In this document: in pieces, positions 7,609 to 10,629 of the stretch
Layout of the letters: each line of letters begins with the position of its first letter
Numbering within the stretch: the stretch's first letter is position 1
DNA from: Flavobacteriaceae bacterium
Lineage (GTDB): Bacteria; Bacteroidota; Bacteroidia; Flavobacteriales; Flavobacteriaceae
Direction of reading: 5' to 3'
Length of the DNA stretch: 10,629 nt
Assembly: GCA_018623655.1 (NCBI GenBank)
Contig: JAAZVG010000042.1
Coordinates: 1 to 10,629 of the forward strand
Notes under the pieces: model-generated
The model's input: the letters and a program-made list of their open reading frames with translations, nothing else
What the model was told of the DNA's origin: nothing
Database searches by the model: none
Program-made: the position numbers and the translations under genes

Positions 7609-7675
7609 ATTCGTGTTTTGTAAATTTTTATATTGGCATATAAAATTGAATAAAGAATCAAAGTACAGACGGGTC

Positions 7676-8146
7676 TTAATCTATATGTACTTCTAACTCA
7701 ATTTCAATCAAGAACTCAGGAAAAGCTAATTCTTTTACTCCTAACCATGACCCGGTAGGAAAGTTGTTTTTATAAATTTGATTTCGGTAACCTGCTACCT
7801 CCAAGAACTTGGGCATGTTGGTGGTAAAGATATTTTCAACCACTACGTCTTCGAATGAAGCACCGAAATGCTCTAAAATCTTTCCCAGGTCTTCATAACA
7901 ATTCTTCATTTGTTGCTCCATGTCACCTATCGCTGTTGGATTAGCATTAGCATCCATACTTACCGCGCCAGATATTTTGATTTGGTTACATATTTTGACC
8001 GCATGAGAGTACCCAAAAGCTTTTTCAACTTCTGGACGTAAAAGAAAATATTCTGGTTTTTCATTACACTCATTACTTACACTAGAGACGCTCTTCTCTG
8101 TACAAGAAATACAAATTAGAGCGAGAATAAGGATTAATTTTTTCAT
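7676..8146 (-). CDS. Rid-family (YjgF/YER057c/UK114-like) lipoprotein lacking the catalytic arginine
   Basis: The 156-residue protein begins MKKLILILALICISC, with a lipobox at C15. Residues about 48-156 follow the Rid fold in order: ICNQIKISGAVSMDANANP, IGDMEQQMKNCYEDLGKILEHFGASFEDVVVENIFTT, PKFLEVAGYRNQIYKNNFP and a closing IEIELEVHID. RidA deaminates reactive enamine/imine intermediates in the cytoplasm using an arginine in a PARS-type segment; here that segment is PTGS (130-133), so the arginine is replaced by G132. The protein therefore probably belongs to a non-deaminating Rid subgroup with another role. An external lipid-anchored Rid protein is also unusual, since the best known members are cytosolic. 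It is the second gene of a two-gene operon, 31 bases after its partner. Confidence 0.9.
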   Translation of the reverse strand: MKKLILILALICISCTEKSVSSVSNECNEKPEYFLLRPEVEKAFGYSHAVKICNQIKISGAVSMDANANPTAIGDMEQQMKNCYEDLGKILEHFGASFEDVVVENIFTTNMPKFLEVAGYRNQIYKNNFPTGSWLGVKELAFPEFLIEIELEVHID

Positions 8147-8177
8147 TGATAATAGATTAGAAATTTATTGTATTCGA

Positions 8178-8561
8178 TTATTCCATCGCTGCTACCACAG
8201 AAGCTCCAAGAATTCCTGCAACACAATACGTATTAGTTAAACTTACTAATTCTGTAAACATGGCTTCTCGTTGTTGACCCAGGGTCATGTGTGCTTGAAC
8301 ACCCTCAGGCCCATTATATATTTCAGTCAAACCATAAAGTGTATTTCCTGTTTCACCACTATTTGGATCAAAGGGATTATTGAATTCTGGAGATTTAAAT
8401 ACAGAATAAGACAAAATAACAGGCTCTTGATCACCAGATAGGTGATGGGTTTCACGCATAAATTGTTCGTGTGTTGCAATAAACTGATCCATTCTTTCTG
8501 TGGCATCATTTGGTACAACAAATGACACATGAAAACCTAGACTTCCTCTTTTTATACTCAT
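8178..8561 (-). CDS. Small cytoplasmic protein, possible dimeric alpha/beta-barrel (ABM-like) fold
   Basis: The 127-residue protein has no signal peptide. A strand (GFHVSFVVPN), a helix (ATERMDQFIATHEQFMRETH), a strand pair (PVILSYSVFKSP and NTLYGLTEIYNG), then PEGVQAHMTLGQQREAMFTELVSL form a beta-alpha-beta order typical of dimeric alpha/beta-barrel proteins; the phrase TEIYNGPEGVQAHM resembles the ABM pattern of a strand followed by an E/D-x-x-x-x-H helix. The C-terminus (YCVAGILGASVVAAME) is hydrophobic and could be a final strand or a short membrane-associated piece. I do not recognise a named family. It is the first gene of a two-gene minus-strand operon with the Rid lipoprotein, and is preceded by the second copy of the shared 19-base element. 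Function is unknown. Confidence 0.82.
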   Translation of the reverse strand: MSIKRGSLGFHVSFVVPNDATERMDQFIATHEQFMRETHHLSGDQEPVILSYSVFKSPEFNNPFDPNSGETGNTLYGLTEIYNGPEGVQAHMTLGQQREAMFTELVSLTNTYCVAGILGASVVAAME

Positions 8562-8613
8562 TGTTTTTTTGGGTTTAAATTAGAATTTGAATAGTTTTTT
8601 TTAATTCTACCTT

Positions 8614-8641
8614 AAAGTAATAATTTAATTGCAATAAACAA
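8614..8641 (-). promoter_or_regulatory. Candidate promoter of the ABM-like/Rid operon
   Basis: Reading the minus strand, TTG (8641-8639), a 19-base spacer and TACTTT (8619-8614) fit the Bacteroidota -33 / -7 pattern, about 52 bases before the ATG at 8561. The -33 part and spacer coincide with the shared element, in the same arrangement as at the NTF2/ABM operon. Confidence 0.45.
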
Positions 8642-8642
8642 T
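8624..8642. promoter_or_regulatory. Shared 19-base element, copy 2 (TTTAATTGCAATAAACAAT)
   Basis: This is the second copy of the element at 6977-6995, differing at one base. Here it forms an inverted repeat AATTG-CAATAAA-CAATT, and includes the palindrome ATTGCAAT. It ends 20 bases before the plus-strand gene at 8663, so it could sit in or near that gene's transcription start as well as in the -33 region of the minus-strand operon. Confidence 0.55.
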
Positions 8643-8662
8643 TTATAAACAATGAATTCATT

Positions 8663-8902
8663 ATGAAAACAAGTTCAACACTATTCATTTGGGGTGGTTT
8701 AATAATGATTATATTAACCGCAATTAGTGATTATCACTCATATAACACCTTATTAGCCGTGAATGATAAGTTACAAGAGGTAGGGAAAACAGATTTAATT
8801 AAAGAAGCTAAGTTCCCTTCAGACATCGGGCAATATTTACTTTGGGTAGCCTTCATCGTGTTTGGTATTGCTAAAAAGTATTTTAATAAAAATGAGTTTT
8901 AG
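8663..8902 (+). CDS. Small two-helix membrane protein
   Basis: The 79-residue protein has two hydrophobic segments, residues about 6-22 (TLFIWGGLIMIILTAIS) and 55-71 (IGQYLLWVAFIVFGIAK), joined by a polar loop of about 30 residues with many lysines and acidic residues (VNDKLQEVGKTDLIKEAK). It ends in a basic tail (KKYFNKNEF). I do not recognise a family. The stop lies 11 bases inside the next gene, an MFS transporter, which suggests one transcript and coupled translation, and perhaps an accessory role for the transporter (inference). It is transcribed divergently from the ABM-like/Rid operon and starts 20 bases after the shared element. Confidence 0.85.
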   Translation: MKTSSTLFIWGGLIMIILTAISDYHSYNTLLAVNDKLQEVGKTDLIKEAKFPSDIGQYLLWVAFIVFGIAKKYFNKNEF

Positions 8903-10160
8903 AGAAACTACATCGAGTAAAGGTTCTTTTCTCAGTATTCTACTGCTCATCATATCTGGTGAATTAGTCTTTATTCTTCCTTATTTCTTATCTAGAGTTT
9001 TTCGACCTACTTTCTTAGATGTATTTAACTTGACAAATACGGAGCTAGGGAGTTTGTTTTCAGTTTACGGAACGGTAGCTCTTTTCTCTTATATTTTTGG
9101 AGGTTCATTAGCTGATCGATTTTTACCGGGTAAATTGATTGCAATTTCCTTGCTTTTAACTTCATTGGGAGGTCTTGTTATTGCCACTTTTCCTTCCTTA
9201 TTGATTATGCAAATCATTTATGGATATTGGGGTTTTACTTCTGTATTTCTTTTCTGGAGTGCAATGATTAAGGCTACTCGTATATGGGGTGGTAATAAAA
9301 ATCAAGGACAGGCATTTGGATTTCTTGATGGAGGTAGGGGACTAGTTGCAGGAGTTATGGGAACGTTAGCTGTTTTTATTTACTCTTTTTTTATCGAATC
9401 TGATGTGCAATTGAATAGTATAGAAGAGCGCCAAAATGCGTTTAGATATGTGATATTATTTTCCTCTTTGATTGTTGCCCTTGCAAGTGTTTTAGTTTAC
9501 TTTTTTCTGAACGTAAAACCTGATGAAAAAAAGGTCTTTAATTCTTCAATCTATTCCTTAACCGCAATTCGGAAAGTGCTTAAATTGGAATCTGTATGGC
9601 TCTTAATGATTATTATTCTATGTGCTTATTTTGGTTATAAGGTCACAGATATTTACTCTTTGTATGCCTCTGAGGTAATGAATTATAATGAAATAGACTC
9701 GGCAAATATTGGTTCGCTTCAATTATATCTGAGACCTATTGCATGTGTGCTTTTTGGCTTTTTAGCCGATCGTTCAAAAAGCAGTATATCATGGATCATT
9801 ATCGGATTTATAATAATGCTTTTTGGATCAGCACTGTTTGCCACCGGGATGATTAAATCTCATTTAAACCTGTTTTTTTTGATTTCAATAGTAGTCTTAG
9901 CTATTGGGACTTATGCAATAAGAGCGCTTTATTTCGCTGCGATGCAAGAGGGAAAGATTTCGTTGTCATTAACAGGAACAGCGGTTGGAATCATATCTCT
10001 TACAGGCTATACTCCAGATATATTTGCAGGACCTCTAATGGGGTATTACCTTGATCAATTTCCAGGTTTACTCGGGCACCAATACATCTTCATTTATCTT
10101 TTAGGATTTTCAGTGATTGGGTTAATATGCTCTCTCCGTTTTTCTAGAATTATCCGTTGA
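8892..10160 (+). CDS. MFS transporter, substrate unknown
   Basis: The 422-residue protein is a major facilitator superfamily permease in the inner membrane, with about 12 hydrophobic helices. The loop between helices 2 and 3 carries the family's motif A (GGSLADRFLPGK, about 70-81), repeated in degenerate form in the second half (FGFLADRSKSS). The segment FGFLDGGRG (about 142-150) lies near helix 5. The overall look recalls sugar-phosphate or organic-anion permeases, but no substrate can be named. I start at ATG 8892, which leaves MSFRETTSSKGSF before helix 1 and overlaps the upstream small membrane gene by 11 bases; an in-frame TTG at 8862 would lie deep inside that gene and is unlikely. The neighbouring NTF2-, ABM- and Rid-like genes suggest export or import of a small metabolite, which is inference. 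Confidence 0.93.
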   Translation: MSFRETTSSKGSFLSILLLIISGELVFILPYFLSRVFRPTFLDVFNLTNTELGSLFSVYGTVALFSYIFGGSLADRFLPGKLIAISLLLTSLGGLVIATFPSLLIMQIIYGYWGFTSVFLFWSAMIKATRIWGGNKNQGQAFGFLDGGRGLVAGVMGTLAVFIYSFFIESDVQLNSIEERQNAFRYVILFSSLIVALASVLVYFFLNVKPDEKKVFNSSIYSLTAIRKVLKLESVWLLMIIILCAYFGYKVTDIYSLYASEVMNYNEIDSANIGSLQLYLRPIACVLFGFLADRSKSSISWIIIGFIIMLFGSALFATGMIKSHLNLFFLISIVVLAIGTYAIRALYFAAMQEGKISLSLTGTAVGIISLTGYTPDIFAGPLMGYYLDQFPGLLGHQYIFIYLLGFSVIGLICSLRFSRIIR

Positions 10161-10208
10161 TTGATGCTTTATATAAAAGTATAGTATCTAACAAATGGTA
10201 ATAAAGAA

Positions 10209-10236
10209 ATAAGCCTGTCCAATAGAACAGGCTTAT
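10209..10236. terminator. Hairpin between convergent genes, probable terminator
   Basis: ATAAGCCTGT (10209-10218) pairs perfectly with ACAGGCTTAT (10227-10236) around an 8-base loop. It lies 48 bases after the MFS stop. No T-run follows on the plus strand, but on the minus strand the stem is followed by a T-rich stretch (TTCTTTATTACC), so it may mainly serve the converging regulator gene. Confidence 0.6.
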
Positions 10237-10413
10237 GATCTAATTAACTTAACAATCAATGAACGATGTATTTCTTTGTAGAAATATGCTATTACAAGAT
10301 ATTAAGTAACTAAAATTACTACTGATCTGCGTAGAAATAAAAATTGAGGTTACTTCATTTTTACTGCATTAATACTTTCACTGCAGAGAAAATGATATGT
10401 GAAAAATTCTTTT
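10237..10413. other. Non-coding stretch between hairpin and regulator gene
   Basis: I see no gene, RNA or repeat here. It is AT-rich and lies downstream of the stop codon of the minus-strand regulator, so it is probably its 3' region. Confidence 0.4.
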
Positions 10414-10629
10414 TCAGATACTGAATATGAATGTATTTAAGTCTTGGCCTTTAGGAAGGTTAAGTTTTTTAGCTAGCCTATATCTTTGACTTTGAACAGT
10501 TCGTAATGAAATACCTGATATCTGGGCTATTTCATTATTACTCTTATTCATTTTAATATAGGCAACGAGTCTGAAATCGGTTTTTGATAGCGTATATCTC
10601 GAGTTTAATTCCTTATAAAATTCAGGGAA
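10414..10629 (-). CDS. LuxR-type helix-turn-helix regulator, C-terminal fragment (N-terminus beyond the right edge)
   Basis: The frame is open from the window edge to a TGA at 10416-10414, giving the last 71 residues of a protein. They form a LuxR/GerE-like DNA-binding domain: LSKTDFRLVAYIKMNKSNNEIAQISGISLRTVQSQRYRLAKKLNL, with the first HTH helix around NNEIAQISG and the recognition helix around SLRTVQSQRYRLAKKL. The ending QDLNTFIFSI is the short tail seen after this domain in Bacteroidota regulators, where the HTH usually follows TPR repeats or a beta-propeller sensor with a membrane helix and coiled coil. The sensor part is outside the window. As the only regulator seen, it is a candidate to control the neighbouring transporter or small-protein operons, but nothing in the sequence proves this. 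Confidence 0.88.
   Translation of the reverse strand, partial: FPEFYKELNSRYTLSKTDFRLVAYIKMNKSNNEIAQISGISLRTVQSQRYRLAKKLNLPKGQDLNTFIFSI

Noticed and set aside
8474..8484. TTGCAATAAAC, an 11-base match to the shared element
   Set aside because: It lies inside the coding sequence of the 127-residue protein (codons for QFIAT), lacks the flanking conserved bases and is explained by chance in AT-rich DNA.
8327..8530. Minus-strand frame of 67 codons inside the 8178-8561 gene
   Set aside because: It is out of frame with the better-supported 127-residue protein, which has a fitting start and operon spacing.
8862..8891. TTG at 8862 as the MFS start
   Set aside because: It lies 41 bases inside the upstream small membrane gene, and the ATG at 8892 gives a normal short cytoplasmic N-terminus before the first helix.
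1..10629. Mobile elements, CRISPR arrays, tRNA or rRNA genes
   Set aside because: No transposase or integrase motifs, evenly spaced direct repeats, tRNA-like cloverleaf or rRNA-like sequence was seen in any part of the window.

Overview
The window is AT-rich DNA that looks like a marine or environmental member of the Bacteroidota, probably a flavobacterium or close relative. Supporting signs are the many short lipoproteins with a Bacteroidota-style signal (MKK/MKN, hydrophobic core, SC), promoter candidates resembling the TTG / TAnnTTTG type, a secreted protein with an LNEVVVS segment, and a regulator fragment ending in the LuxR-like helix-turn-helix that Bacteroidota place at the C-terminus of large sensors. 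No species-level assignment is possible from the sequence alone.

Region 1 (1-4713) is a trehalose block. A fused OtsA-OtsB enzyme on the minus strand (615-2825, TTG start) makes trehalose-6-phosphate and dephosphorylates it. A GH15 glycoside hydrolase, plausibly a trehalase, is transcribed divergently (2858-4651), with only 32 bases between the two start codons. Downstream of the fused gene, and apparently translationally coupled to it by a TTGA overlap, is a secreted protein of unknown function that runs off the left edge (1-618). A perfect 20-bp hairpin at 4671-4713 closes the block and separates it from the next operon, which converges on it.

Region 2 (4755-8561) is an unusual cluster of small envelope proteins. 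One minus-strand operon (6936 down to 4755) encodes an NTF2-like plus ABM-like fusion lipoprotein, an NTF2-like lipoprotein and a secreted protein of unknown family. A divergent single gene (7028-7552, with its own terminator) encodes another NTF2-like lipoprotein. A second minus-strand operon (8561 down to 7676) encodes a small cytoplasmic alpha/beta-barrel-like protein and a Rid-family lipoprotein that lacks the usual catalytic arginine. The folds (NTF2-like, ABM-like, Rid) are those of small-molecule binding or detoxifying proteins, here mostly lipid-anchored outside the cytoplasm. Both operons are headed by divergent intergenic regions that share an 18/19 identical element (TTTA[G/A]TTGCAATAAACAAT), which suggests common regulation.

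Region 3 (8663-10629) holds a small two-helix membrane protein overlapping an MFS transporter by 11 bases, both on the plus strand and starting just beyond the second copy of the shared element. A hairpin follows at 10209-10236. The C-terminal LuxR-type DNA-binding domain of a regulator enters from the right edge (10414-10629, minus strand). If the shared element is a real operator, regions 2 and 3 may form one regulon that handles and transports an unknown small molecule; this is inference. No RNA genes, IS elements or CRISPR arrays were seen, and no gap between genes exceeds about 255 bases.
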